From NCBI GenBank assembly GCA_964059195.1, contig CAXKWD010000006.1:8982530-9046529 (forward strand): a stretch of 64,000 bases of DNA, in the 5' to 3' direction. The stretch is from Ectobius pallidus. Lineage: Eukaryota > Arthropoda > Insecta > Blattodea > Ectobiidae. Both the position numbers and the translations under genes were made by a program. The number at the start of each line of letters is the position of its first letter. The stretch's first letter is position 1. Below, piece after piece: positions 1 through 13,200 of the stretch. A model generated the notes under the pieces. That model made no database searches and was not told the origin of the DNA. It saw only the letters and a list, made by a program, of their open reading frames with translations.

Positions 1-2586
1 CTGATATTGACTAGAGCTTGTGAATAAAATTAGCATTTGTATTTTGCAAGTTGTGCCAATTCAAATTATTAGAATTAATTTAAAGGAAGGAATTGGCACA
101 TTTTATTTGTGGATGCTCTGATTACATATAGTGGTGGTAGTAGGCCTAGTGTTAATATGCCAATTTCCAATTGAAATGAAATTAACACTCTTCCAGCTGG
201 ACCATCACCACCATGAAAGCCTGATGTAGGCCTATTATGGACACCTCTCACAGATGTAATATGTAACGCTCAATGTTATGGTATCGAGTTGAGTCATTGG
301 TCAGTGACTGGTCTTTTGTTTGGTTGTAGAGGCACTTTACCGAAATTCACATGGAATTATCTTCTCTCCTTAGGAATATCATGGAACTTGTGCATACTAT
401 ACTTGTGGGGTTAATAAAGGACTCACTTTGTATCCTACACAGGCACCTGTATTCCACTTAAATAGTAGGTTATTAATACTCCTCCAGCTGAGTTAAGCCG
501 CTTAAATCAGTAAATCCTAATTGTATACTTATGTTATTTACTCATATATTGTTAATATTGTAATACTGAGGCATACAGTACCCGTATTCAGGAACCCTGT
601 GGTCAGTCATGAAATGAATTGATGCTATTTTGGATAAAAAATAAAAAATAAAAACTCTGACACCGACCTGGAAGATTTATATGATAGACAAGTATTTCCA
701 ATAAACAACAAGATGTCAAGCAGGTGATGTTATTTCCCTTACGGTATTTCAATTTATTTACTGAAATTATTTTATTATACTTTCCATTGGGGCATATAAT
801 TAATATGGCTTGATTTTTTTGACAAGGGATTCTGTTTAAAAAATTTTAACTATGAAACCATTCCCATACCTTCTTCAAATTTGGTACATAATTTGACATT
901 AGTATATAGCCTAATCTATTTCCTAGAATTTATTGAACATTTTTGAAGATGCAATTTTTTTAAATTCAAAATTTTCACTTTGAAATTTGAAAAAAAAACC
1001 AAGTTTCATTAGAACTATTAGGCCTATGTGTTATACCTTAGTTGTATTTCAGTAAAAGTTAGTATTTCTCTTAATATACATGAAAACTACCTCTCTACAA
1101 ATTTTCGAGGTTAAATTTTAATCAAAAGTGTGGTAGTATGTAGGCCTACCCTTCTGGAAGAGTTACAGTGAAATAACTGGTCTATGTAAATCGTTCATGC
1201 TTCTGGTTGTTTGTCCATGAACACTGTAATTAGTTTTTAATCTGACATTTATTGATATTATCTCTATCATATAACAGATTACATATATACACCTGTAACT
1301 TATATACTTTTAAATTTTCAAAAAGCGGTTTACAAGATTCTCTTTTTTCTTTCTACATTATTCTCAATGCTCCTTGTTGTAATTTAAATATTATTTCCCC
1401 CTATGGGAAGAGTTGCCCCAGATTATGACTCAATACTTCATCACAGAGTAAAACATGAAAAATATACCATACATAAGGCATCTTGTAATATAGGATATTC
1501 AAACCTTAAAGCAAAGTATGCTGAACTAAGCTTAGAAATTATTTCATTGTGTCTCTTCCAGCCTAGATTTTGGTCAATTTGCAATCCTAAAAACTTTATA
1601 AATCCAATTTCTTCTATGTCTTGTGTTTGGTAATTATTTAATTAATTATAAGACCCTCTGTAGCTACTCGGTGATAAATATCAACAATTCTTCCATTCTG
1701 TGAGACCACATAAGTTACCGGTATGTAATTTCTCATTGCATTAAGTCCAAAATTTAAGCAACAGTACTACTGTAACACAAGGGTAATTAAATGTAAAATC
1801 ATTAATATTTTATCAAGTTAGTAGAGCTATTTTAGGTACCAGTTTTGTCAGTGAAATTGTGAATATTTAGGAGAATTAGGCCTACAAATGATACCTAGGT
1901 AAGGAAACTGGTTGTAGTGGTTTTATTTGGGTTTATTGTTTTTTAAGTTGTACTAGATTGGGGGTTTATACAGTAATAATTGTTGGTCATCAAATTCTAA
2001 TTATTCTATATTGGGGGTTTGCAAGCTCTAGCCCAAATTATTTCTTATGGGAATCCTCAGTTTGACATTCACAGTAATTTTTTTTTTACATCCATTTGGC
2101 TGGAGCAGTTATATTTGCTGTATAACCTATTTGTGAATTATGAAGAAGCTGTTCCCAATTTTAATAGTGATCTGCCCTTGTAGGCTTACTGTTCTTGGTC
2201 TTGGTCGCCCTAACCTCATTTACGTCCATTGGGGTATAATCATCATCTATCTCATCAAAGATTTCAACATATCTATCATTCTGTTTCACCACTTGTGATT
2301 TCCAATTGTAAAATTTGAATTGAACAGTAATAGAAGGTTAATTTAAATATAATTGCTATAAAAATTGCTAATATTATGAGATATTGTCAAGGAATTTCCA
2401 ACAAAATATCTATTTAAACCACAGAGCAGCAGTTTAAACCCTCAACATTGAGGGTTTAGCTAGATCCCATGTTTAAACTTGATGCAAGGCTTAAACTAGT
2501 GTGGGGAAAATCATTTTTACTTTAAACTCAGGATTAAACAAGTTTGAAGTAAATCCAGGTTTAAACTGACTTGGAGAAAACGGCCC
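1..2586. other. Non-coding AT-rich region, no gene recognised
   Basis: No reading frame here has recognisable protein similarity; the longest, at 1403-1633, looks like chance. The sequence is AT-rich with scattered TAGGCCTA-like words. From about 2412 to 2586 the motif TTTAAAC and variants recur many times just outside the TTAA-flanked element, possibly a decayed short repeat. I see no RNA gene or clear promoter. Confidence 0.6.
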
Positions 2587-2787
2587 TTAAACACTTCCCC
2601 CTTGCAAGAGTACAAATTTACTCGTGATGTCATTTATAATAGTAGTGGAATTCATAACGAGGTAAGTAATCTCTTCATTACGTAAAATAATGCGAGCACT
2701 ATCGTATTGTATCACACATTCTTTCAAGTCCTTACATGTCTGTAAATGAAAGAGTCTTCTCTAAACAGTAACATTGTTATATGCAAC

Positions 2788-3327
2788 TTATTTAACTTCA
2801 GGTTTGTTTAAAAACACGTAATGAATATTGTCTACGAACCATGACTTTAAACTTAAAACAATTTGTTGTGCACATTTTGCTTCAGGAAAAGTATGAAATT
2901 TACAGACAGTAATACATTTAGGTAGAATATTTAAATTTGGACAATTGAAATCAAATAGATCGTAGACCTCAACAGACGGAATAATGTTTTGTAGAAATTG
3001 TTTCTTCTGACAACCTTTCACAAATACATGATCACAATTGTTGAAAATGTTTCTTACAATATTTTCCATATGAACATAATCTACAAATCCATGATCGTAT
3101 TTTAATCCATGATGAAAATGTTCTAAGTAATGTTTTGTCATCTCGTTTACAACACGGTCTTCAGGGCTGTTGAATAATAGGTGTACACTGTTTTCACCTT
3201 TCAAATCACAAGAAAAAAATTCTTTTACAAAAAATTGACCTGTTGATTGTTCGACAAAACCCTGTACGTCTGCAACTCGGCCACCCCTACGATCAAAAGA
3301 AAACAATATATCACTAACATAATTCAT
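2788..3327 (-). CDS. ORF B, left arm: 179-aa mobile-element protein, possible nuclease-like fold
   Basis: Open frame of 179 codons beginning MNYVSDILFSFDRRGG. Visible landmarks are VADVQGFVE near residue 20, KEFFSCDL near 36, HHGLKYDHGFVDY near 72-84, VYDLFDFNCPNL near 121 and a C-terminal segment with paired cysteines and histidine (CITVCKFHTFPEAKCAQQ). The order of acidic residues and the Cys/His tail remind me of uncharacterised insect mobile-element proteins and, loosely, of an RNase-H/DEDD exonuclease fold; this is inference without a search. It overlaps ORF A by ATGA, so it may be translated by reinitiation or from its own message. It is intact here and interrupted in the right arm. Confidence 0.6.
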   Translation of the reverse strand: MNYVSDILFSFDRRGGRVADVQGFVEQSTGQFFVKEFFSCDLKGENSVHLLFNSPEDRVVNEMTKHYLEHFHHGLKYDHGFVDYVHMENIVRNIFNNCDHVFVKGCQKKQFLQNIIPSVEVYDLFDFNCPNLNILPKCITVCKFHTFPEAKCAQQIVLSLKSWFVDNIHYVFLNKPEVK

Positions 3328-3803
3328 ACGGTTTGGTCAGTATAAAATACATAAATCATAACCTTTTGTTCTTTTTCTTTAACATCTAAAGTAATATTCA
3401 ACACTACTAGTTGTGAGATTGAAACACACCTTGCCCCATAAGTAGCGTTATCGAATTTCTCAATTATAGATACCATCTGAAAAGAAAAAAAAAGGTATTT
3501 AATATAACATTTTTATGCACTATGTCAATAATAAACTCTAGCTGATGATGACTAACAACTAAGTAACAAAATAGTAAAACATCGAAACTGATAGAAATAG
3601 GAAAACAAACAAACAAACATGACGTTACTTACTTCGTTAGTTGTAGGAGAAAAGACAAAGACTATGTTAGAAGAACAGATACTGATGCTGCCGACAAGTA
3701 TGTAGTCTACCGTGTTCACAGAACGAACGATGAAACAGTGTTTAATGATGGGTGACAGTAAAATCAACCTTTTTATAGCGATATTAAATAACTGGTTCCC
3801 CAC
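3324..3803 (-). CDS. Predicted spliced ORF A, left arm (about 107 aa, unknown function)
   Basis: Reading leftward, exon 1 is 3803-3633 (57 codons) and ends with GAA before a good splice donor, GTAAGT. The intron, 3632-3477, ends TTTTCAG behind a pyrimidine tract. Exon 2, 3476-3324, adds 50 codons starting MVSIIEKFDN and stops with TGA. Both splice sites fall between codons. The N-terminal half is hydrophobic with several cysteines and might be a membrane or signal-like stretch. I do not recognise a domain. The stop overlaps the start of ORF B as ATGA. The same arrangement occurs in the right arm, so it predates the duplication. An alternative is that exon 1 is untranslated and translation starts at the exon 2 methionine. 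Confidence 0.45.
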
Positions 3804-3839
3804 AAATCATGGTTGAAAACGGACAAAGCATGCTTTTTC

Positions 3840-6240
3840 ATACTGTATAAAACACAATTTGTGATTAAAAACTATACTATTATTACTAACATGTACCAAA
3901 TTAATTTAAAAATGTCGACATGTAAACTTAAGTCGCTATGAAAACTAAATTATTTATACAAATGTCTTACATGTACAGTACAACTGCTATGAAAACTAAA
4001 ATATTTATACAGCTCTTGGTTGAAAACTGATAATACGTGCCACTTCATACTGTATAAAACACAACTTGTGATTAAAAAAAAACTGTATAATATTAAATAA
4101 TCGAAGAAAATATTACTAACATGTACCAAATTAATTTGAAAATATCGATATGTATACTTAAATCGTTATGAAAACTAAATTATTTATACAAGTCATGGTT
4201 GAAAACTAACAATGCGTGCCTTTTCATACTGTATAAAACACAACTTGTGATTAAAAACTGTATACTATTAATTAATTCTAGAAATTATTACTAACATGTA
4301 ATAATTAATTTGAAAATGTTGTCCTTGTACAGTTCAACCGCTATGAAAACTAAATTATCTATACAACTCGTTGTTGAAAACTGACAAAGAATGCCTTTTC
4401 ATATTGTATTAAACACAACCTGTGATAAAAAAAAACTGAATAAAGTATTTAAATGTAGAAACTATTACTAACATGTACCGAATTAATTTGAAAATGTCGC
4501 TATGAAACTAAATTAATTATACAAGTCACGGTTTAAAACAGACAAAGCTTGCATTTTCATACTGTAAAACACAATTTGTGATTGAAAATGTACAATTGTA
4601 TTCAGATGTTGGCAATAATAATGATATTACAACACATCTCGTGATTAAAAAACCTATAATACTATTTAAATGTAGAAACTATTACTAACATGTACCTAAT
4701 TAATTTCAAAATGTCTTCTTTCTACACTTCAATCGCTATGAAAACTAAATTATTTATACAAGTCATGGTTGATAACTGAGAAAATGTTACTTAAATCAAA
4801 AATATATTTACAAAAATGCCTTCATGATCTAAATTAGAAGAAACTTACTACTTCTTCACTCATGCTAATACGAAAACGAACTTATTTTACACAACTTGTC
4901 ATTAAACTTTATAATATTATTTAAATGTAGAATATATATATTACTAACATGTACCTAATTAATTTCAAAATGTCTTCTTTCTACACTTCAATCGCTATGA
5001 AAACTAAATTATTTATACAAGTCATGGTTGATAACTGAGAAAATGTTACTTAAATCAAAAATATATTTACAAAAATGCCTTCATGATCTAAATTAGAAGA
5101 AACTTACTACTTCTTCTTCACTCATGCTAATACGAAAACGAACTTATTTTACACAACTTGTCATTAAAAACTTTATAATATTATTTAAATGTAGAATATA
5201 TATTACTAACATGTACCTAATTAATTTGAAAATGTCTTCTTTTTACACTTCAGTCGTAATATAAACTAAATTATTTATACAAGTCAAGGTTGAAAAACTG
5301 ACAGAATGTTATTTAAATCAAAAAAGTATTCACAAATATGTCTAACTTGTTGTTAATTAGAAGCAAACGTACTTCTTCTACACTCACACTAATACGAAAA
5401 CAAAATTATTTTACACAACTTGTGATTAAAGACTTTTAATATTATTTAAATGTAGAGAATATTAATAACTTGAACCTAATTATTTTGAAAATATCTTCTT
5501 TCTACACATCAGTGGCTATGAAAACTAAATTATTTATACAAGTCATGGTTGAAAACAATGGAAATGTTATTTAAATAAAAAATATATTTACAACAATGTC
5601 TAACTTGTTGTTATTTAGAAGAAAACTTACTACTTCTTCACTCATGCTAATACGAAAAAGAAATTATTTTACACATCTTGTGATTAAAAAACTGTATAAT
5701 ATTATTTAAATGTAGAAAATATTACTAACGTGTACGTAATTAATTTGAAAATATCTTCTTTGTACACTTCAGTCGTTATAAAAACTAAATTATTTATACA
5801 AGTCATGGTTAAAAACTGACAAAATATTATTTAAATAAAAAAGTATTCACAAAAATGTCTAACTTGATGTTAATTAGAAGAAATTTACTACTTCTGCACT
5901 CACGCTATTATGAAAACAAGAAACTTACTTCTTCTGCACTCATGCTAATACGAAAACGAAATTATTTTACACAACTTGTGATTCAAAACTGAATAATATC
6001 ATTTAAATGTAGAAAATATTAGTAACTTGAACCAAATTATTTTGAAAATGTCTTCTTTATACTCTTCAATCGCTATGAAAACTAAATTATTTATGCAATT
6101 CATAGTTGAAAACTGAGAAAATGTTATTTAAATCAAAAATATATTTCCAAAAATGCCTAACTTCTTAATTAGAAGAAACTTACTACTTCTTCACTCATGC
6201 TAATACGAAAACGAATTTTTTTAACACAACTATTAAAAAC
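3840..6240. repeat. Tandem degenerate units of about 185-260 bp in the left arm and loop
   Basis: About ten units share phrases such as ATTACTAACATGTACC, CTATGAAAACTAAATTATT and ACACAACTTGTGATTAAAAA. Short units near the gene module are roughly 185-230 bp. Longer ones further in, about 260 bp, add a segment ending CTTCTTCACTCATGCTAATACG. The right arm mirrors only those up to about 5336, so units in 5337-6240 are extra copies in the loop. No coding signal. Confidence 0.75.
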
Positions 6241-6447
6241 TGTTTAATATTATTAATTTACTTAGTGTAGTAGTAACAAATAAGAGTGTTTCATATTGCA
6301 AATTTAAATAGAATACAATACCATCTATTAAACGTTTTTTCTAAAACCAACTCATTTTATAAGGAAGGGTTCTTAATCATATTGTTTAATTATAAATTAC
6401 TTTAGTGTTTTAATTAAAATACTTACGTACTTAAATAATAATATAAT

Positions 6448-7327
6448 CGCAACTATGTAACGATAACTTGTAATGAACTTAACAAAATCTACATTATAAT
6501 TTTTACCACATTGAAAGTTGACTTGCAGTTTGTTTCGTGTACAGTTAAGACCAAGACGTTTTCAGTCCCTAGCTTTGATGAATGTTCTGATTTCAGTTTT
6601 AAAATGACCACATAACTTTTTCTCTGCTATTAAATTTACATTCTAATTTATTCCGTCATGAAAGTTTTCGCAACTATGTAACGATAGCTTGTAATGAACT
6701 TAACAAAATCTACATTATAATTTTTTACCATATTGAAAGTTGACTTGCAGATGTTTCGTGTACTGTTAACACCAAGACGTTTTCAGTCCCAAGCTTAGTT
6801 GAATGTTCTTATTTCAGTTTTAAAATGACCTCATAACTTTTCTCTGCTATTAAATTTACATTCTAATTTATTCCGTCATGAAAGTTTTCGCAACTATGTA
6901 ACGATAGCTTGTAATGAACTTAACAAAATCTACATTATAATTTTTTACCATATTGAAAGTTGACTTGCAGATGTTTCGTGTACTGTTAACACCAAGACGT
7001 TTTCAGTCCCAAGCTTAGTTGAATGTTCTTATTTCAGTTTTAAAATGACCTCATAACTTTTCTCTGCTATTAAATTTACATTCTAATTTATTCCGTCATG
7101 AAAGTTTTCGCAACTATGTAACGATAGCTTGTAATGAACTTAACAAAATCTACTTTATAATTTTTTACCATATTGAAAGTTGACTTGCAGATGTTTCGTG
7201 TACTGTTAACACCAAGACGTTTTCAGTCCCAAGCTTAGTTGAATGTTCTTATTTCAGTTTTAAAATGACCTCATAACTTTTCTCTGCTACTAAATTTACA
7301 TTCTAATTTATTCCGTCATGAAAGTTA
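6448..7327. repeat. Four tandem copies of a 220-bp unit in the foldback loop
   Basis: Copies start CGCAACTATGTAACGAT at 6448, 6669, 6889 and 7109. The last three are nearly identical and the first is more diverged. They lie in the unpaired loop and have no counterpart in the right arm. Confidence 0.85.
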
Positions 7328-7354
7328 ATTTCCATTTACAGTTGTATGTAAATA

Positions 7355-7805
7355 CCAAAATCTTATAACGTGTGTTTGAACAAAAGAAAATTCTGCTAAA
7401 CACCTGTATCCTTACGAATATTTTGTGAAAAAAAAAACGTCGTACTGCTTGTTTGAAACAGGGGAAGAGAAAAAAGTTATAATGTGTCTTTGAACAAAAT
7501 AAAATTCTGGTAAACACTTAATCCATGTAAATAATTTTTGGATAGTGTCTTTCTGTTCTTTTAATTTAAAGACAAAGTTGTGGAAACGGTTGTATGCAGA
7601 GATAAATATGTTATAATATGTGTGTTTGAACAAAAGAACATTCTGCTAAACACATGCATCCTTTTCTGAAAAACGTCGCACTGTTTGTTTTAATAAGTTG
7701 CAGGAGAAGAGAAAAAGTTATAATGTGTGTTTGAACAAAATATAATTCTGGTAATCACCTACATCCATGGAAATAATTTTTGGATAGTGTCATTCTGTTC
7801 TTTTA
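7355..7805. repeat. Two tandem copies of an about 245-bp unit in the loop
   Basis: 7355-7563 and 7601-7805 share phrases such as GTTTGAACAAAAGAA, ATTCTGCTAAACAC and AATTTTTGGATAGTGTC. The short reading frames here are not convincing genes. Confidence 0.7.
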
Positions 7806-9342
7806 AGTTTTGTGAATACCTTTTTTTATTTAAATAACATGCTGTCAGTTTTTCAACCTTGACTTGTATAAATAATTTAGTTTATATTACGACTGAAGTG
7901 TAAAAAGAAGACATTTTCAAATTAATTAGGTACATGTTAGTAATATATATTCTACATTTAAATAATATTATAAAGTTTTTAATGACAAGTTGTGTAAAAT
8001 AAGTTCGTTTTCGTATTAGCATGAGTGAAGAAGAAGTAGTAAGTTTCTTCTAATTTAGATCATGAAGGCATTTTTGTAAATATATTTTTGATTTAAGTAA
8101 CATTTTCTCAGTTATCAACCATGACTTGTATAAATAATTTAGTTTTCATAGCGATTGAAGTGTAGAAAGAAGACATTTTGAAATTAATTAGGTACATGTT
8201 AGTAATATATATATTCTACATTTAAATAATATTATAAAGTTTAATGACAAGTTGTGTAAAATAAGTTCGTTTTCGTATTAGCATGAGTGAAGAAGTAGTA
8301 AGTTTCTTCTAATTTAGATCATGAAGGCATTTTTGTAAATATATTTTTGATTTAAGTAACATTTTCTCAGTTATCAACCATGACTTGTATAAATAATTTA
8401 GTTTTCATAGCGATTGAAGTGTAGAAAGAAGACATTTTGAAATTAATTAGGTACATGTTAGTAATAGTTTCTACATTTAAATAGTATTATAGGTTTTTTA
8501 ATCACGAGATGTGTTGTAATAACATTATTATTGCCAACATCTGAATACAATTGTACATTTTCTATCACAAATTGTGTTTTACAGTATGAAAAGGCAAGCT
8601 TTGTCTGTTTTAAACCGTGACTTGTATAATTAATTTAGTTTCATAGCGACATTTTCAAATTAATTCGGTACATGTTAGTAATAGTTTCTACATTTAAATA
8701 CTTTATTCAGTTTTTTTTATCACAGGTTGTGTTTTATACAATATGAAAAGGCATTCTTTGTCAGTTTTCAACAACGAGTTGTATAGATAATTTAGTTTTC
8801 ATAGCGGTTGAACTGTACAAGGACAACATTTTCAAATTAATTATTACATGTTAGTAATAATTTCTAGAATTAATTAATAGTATACAGTTTTTAATCACAA
8901 GTTGTGTTTTATACAGTATGAAAAGGCACGCATTGTTAGTTTTCAACCATGACTTGTATAAATAATTTAGTTTTCATAACGATTTAAGTATACATATCGA
9001 TATTTTCAAATTAATTTGGTACATGTTAGTAATATTTTCTTCGATTATTTAATATTATACAGTTTTTTTTTTAATCACAAGTTGTGTTTTATACAGTATG
9101 AAGTGGCACGTATTATCAGTTTTCAACCAAGAGCTGTATAAATATTTTAGTTTTCATAGCAGTTGTACTGTACATGTAAGACATTTGTATAAATAATTTA
9201 GTTTTCATAGCGACTTAAGTTTACATGTCGACATTTTTAAATTAATTTGGTACATGTTAGTAATAATAGTATAGTTTTTAATCACAAATTGTGTTTTATA
9301 CAGTATGAAAAAGCATGCTTTGTCCGTTTTCAACCATGATTT

Positions 9343-9820
9343 GTGGGGAACCAGTTATTTAATATCGCTATAAAAAGGTTGATTTTACTGTCACCCATCA
9401 TTAAACACTGTTTCATCGTTCGTTCTGTGAACACGGTAGACTACATACTTGTCGGCAGCATCAGTATCTGTTCTTCTAACATAGTCTTTGTCTTTTCTCC
9501 TACAACTAACGAAGTAAGTAACGTCATGTTTGTTTGTTTGTTTTCCTATTTCTATCAGTTTCGATGTTTTACTATTTTGTTACTTAGTTGTTAGTCATCA
9601 TCAGCTAGAGTTTATTATTGACATAGTGCATAAAAATGTTATATTAAATACCTTTTTTTCTTTTCAGATGGTATCTATAATTGAGAAATTCGATAACGCT
9701 ACTTATGGGGCAAGGTGTGTTTCAATCTCACAACTAGTAGTGTTGAATATTACTTTAGATGTTAAAGAAAAAGAACAAAAGGTTATGATTTATGTACTTT
9801 ATACTGACCAAACCGTATGA
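9343..9820 (+). CDS. Predicted spliced ORF A, right arm (about 107 aa)
   Basis: Inverted copy of the left-arm ORF A with the same structure: exon 1 9343-9513, GTAAGT donor at 9514, intron to TTTTCAG at 9661-9667, exon 2 9668-9820. The translation is the same as on the left over exon 1. It is read toward the right terminus and its TGA overlaps the ATG of ORF B. Function is unknown. Confidence 0.45.
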
Positions 9821-10225
9821 ATTATGTTAGTGATATATTGTTTTCTTTTGATCGTAGGGGTGGCCGAGTTGCAGACGTACAGGGTTTTGTCGAACAATCA
9901 ACAGGTCAATTTTTTGTAAAAGAATTTTTTTCTTGTGATTTGAAAGGTGAAAACAGTGTACACCTATTATTCAACAGCCCTGAAGACCGTGTTGTAAACG
10001 AGATGACAAAACATTACTTAGAACATTTTCATCATGGATTAAAATACGATCATGGATTTGTAGATTATGTTCATATGGAAAATATTGTAAGAAACATTTT
10101 CAACAATTGTGATCATGTATTTGTGAAAGGTTGTCAGAAGAAACAATTTCTACAAAACATTATTCCGTCTGTTGAGGTCTACGATCTATTTGATTTCAAT
10201 TGTCCAAATTTAAATATTCTACATA

Positions 10226-13200
10226 CTGTCGGGGAAAAAAACATAGAGACTCGAGTTTGAAGTCTAATATCTCAAGAATGGCTCATCCGATTAAGTTAAA
10301 ATAAAGTTTAAACTGAAGCTATTTTAAAGCCATTTTATCTGATATCAATACAAAAATTTTCGGTCAAGCGATAAAATGTTAGGGATAAATATCCGTCAAA
10401 AGTACCGGTTTTCTTAAAGGTCCGGACTAAAAGTAAAGTTTAAACTTTTATTGTAAACAAACCGCTAGTGCAATCGTTTTCAAATTTTAATAGGGCACGC
10501 ACAGATTTCTTGTAAACATAATCCTTGAATTTCATAATTTTATTTTGATTATTTTTTACGTTGTTGTCAATTTTCCGAACCTCTGCTAAAACCACTGTTT
10601 AAAGCCTAAAAATATAGTTCAAATCACCAATGTGATTGTCATTATTCAATTAATACTAATCAAATATAGTTTTAAACATTCCAAAGCAGTTGTTTTTAAA
10701 ATTGATTTTTATTTGTCAACAAGTTTTAATCCCACGGCAGACATGAGACCACGCTTCTCTGGCGAGCGGTTCGGGTGGGAGATGGCGCGACGTTGCCTAG
10801 TTAGAATTTATCTTCGCGCGCGATACTTATAGCCTACGTTGTTATTATTAGGGACCGGATTCTTAGGTTTTTACTTACTTTTTCTCTTACTACCAATACC
10901 AGAAACGCTCTCACACTTTCTCGAGGCATGTCCATAGGATTCACACACATTAATTTTGTAATAGCCTACCTAAAAACACCTAAATGGTACATGGAAACCT
11001 AAAATAACCTAATTTATTCCTAAATCTGTTTGAAAAATCGATAATTTACACAGACATACAAAAAATCCTCTTGTTGCAAGTAAAACCACCTTTCGTAGGC
11101 TTATTATTATTCTTCTTCAACGCATTGGTGTCTGGAATGGACAAAGACAAGAGAAAAGGGGTTGAAGTAATATCACTAGCGTATTCTTTTTAAATAACAA
11201 CCAGTTTCACATTATCCTCAGCCAACCATAACGCATATTTTATTAATCCAATTAGAAGCATTGGGTTCGAATCCTGAAAAGGCTAGCGTTTAATAGATAG
11301 GCTACAGAGGGAATTAACTATTTTGGCCTCTTGCGCTTAACTTCTCCGGGGTTTTGAGGTTTATTTTTATTGTACAGGTGAAATGCGAGCAGAAGCCTCA
11401 TTTGCGGTGCTGCATTTGATTGTTTAGGCTTCTTACTTAAATTTCAGCAAATATAACTGAACTTTTCAGTTAATTTTTATACGTAATATATGTGTGGAAT
11501 TCTATGTAGCATTTTGAAGGTTCATTAAATCTAGGCTATTATTATAACCTAAAACGATAACTTGGACAAAAAATCTAAAAAAAATTCAATCAATGAAAAC
11601 CCTAAAAAAGTGTTTTATAAAAACTAAAAATCCAATTCCTAGTTATTATATCAGGATACAATAACGTAAAACACACAAACAAAAAAAGGCACAGGATCTC
11701 ACAGAAATGGAGTACCCCCAGCCAATCGAGTTCGGGAGGTACTCCTGTTGAAATATGAAAAATCTGCCTTTTAAAACAGCATTTTAAATTATTTCTGGGG
11801 TAATAAGACTGGAAAATAAATAAATGTTCAAGTCCTTGGTAGTGCAGATTATTATTAAATTTGTCCTTAAAATAGATGGAAGAACGGTACTTCCATGAGT
11901 CACCGAGCAATCCGGAGGAGGAACATACCCACACATTCCTTTACGATGTCATATGCTTATCAAACTTTAGATCTCCCCCCCCCCCCGCCAGTAAGCCCTG
12001 CTTAATCAAACAATCTGCAGGGTACCTCGGAGATCGCCTACAAAAATAATTTATTTTTTGCATATCATAATTGCAATTATCTCTGACTACACTAAAACAT
12101 TCTGGTAGTTAGCTTTTTCTACTAAACATGTTTCTCATTAGTTTTTATCCCTAATAACTAATCCGTAATCAAAGTAAATGATCTGCCCAACACTTGAAAA
12201 TTTATTTATTTATATAAGTTTTATTACTAAAGAAAAAATATAAAATTCTGTTTTAAAAGACATTTTTTCAAATTTTGCCGGGAGTACCGGTACCTCCCGA
12301 ATTCCATTGCCTGGGGGTACTCCATTGCTGTGACCCTCTCCAGAATGAGATCATGTATATCTTTTCTTGTTGGTGTGTTTTACATTATTGTATCCTGATA
12401 TAATAACTAGGAATTGGATTTTTAGGTTTTATAAAACACTTTTTAGGGTTTTCATTAATTGATTTTTTTTCCAAGTTATCGTTTTAGGTTATAATAATAG
12501 ATTTAATGAACCTTCAAATTGCTACATAGAATTCCACACATATATTACTTATAAAAATTAACTGAAAAGTTCAATTAAATTTGCTGAATTTTAAGTAAGA
12601 AAGCCTAAACAATCAAATGCAGCACCGCAAATGAGGCTTCTGCTCGCATTTCACCTGTCCAATAAAAATAAACCTCAAAACCCCGGAGAAGTTAAGCGCA
12701 AGGGGCCAAAATAGTTAATTCCCACTGTAGCCTATCTATTAAACGCTAGCCTTTTCAGGATTCGAACCCAATGCTTCTAATTGGATTAATAAAATATGCT
12801 TTATGGTTGGCTGAGGATAATGTGAAACTGGTTGTTATTTAAAAAGAATACGCTAGTGATATTACTTCAACCCCTTTTCTCTTGTCTTTGTCCATTCCAG
12901 ACACCAATGCGTTGAAGAATAATAATAATAAGCCTACGAAAGGTGGTTTTACTTGCAACAAGAGGATTTTTGTATGTCTGTGTAAATTATCGATTTTTCA
13001 AACAGATTTAGGAATAAATTAGGTTATTTTAGGTTTCCATGTACCATTTAGGTGTTTTTAGGTAGGCTATTACAAAATTAATGTGTGTGAATCCTATGGA
13101 CATGCCTCGAGAAAGTGTGAGAGCGTTTCTGGTATTGGTAGTAAGAGAAAAAGTAGGTAAAAACCTAAGAATCCGGTCCCTAATAATAACAACGTAGGCT

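Larger units (their letters stand above)
2591..5336 (+). repeat. Left inverted arm of the TTAA element
   Basis: This arm matches the reverse complement of 7811-10225 plus 13809-14136 nearly base for base. The outer 200 bp is non-coding, followed by the gene module (2788-3803) and then, from about 3840 inward, diverged tandem units. Each tandem unit contains a phrase like ACTAACATGTACCTAATTAA and a phrase like GCTATGAAAACTAAATTATT. The match with the right arm fades near 5336. Confidence 0.82.

Noticed and set aside
7308..7633. Two overlapping minus-strand frames in the foldback loop
   Set aside because: They derive from the duplicated 245-bp unit, are Phe-rich, and disagree between the two repeats.
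11602..11934. 110-codon minus-strand frame in the nested foldback element
   Set aside because: No similarity; it is not preserved in the mirrored arm.
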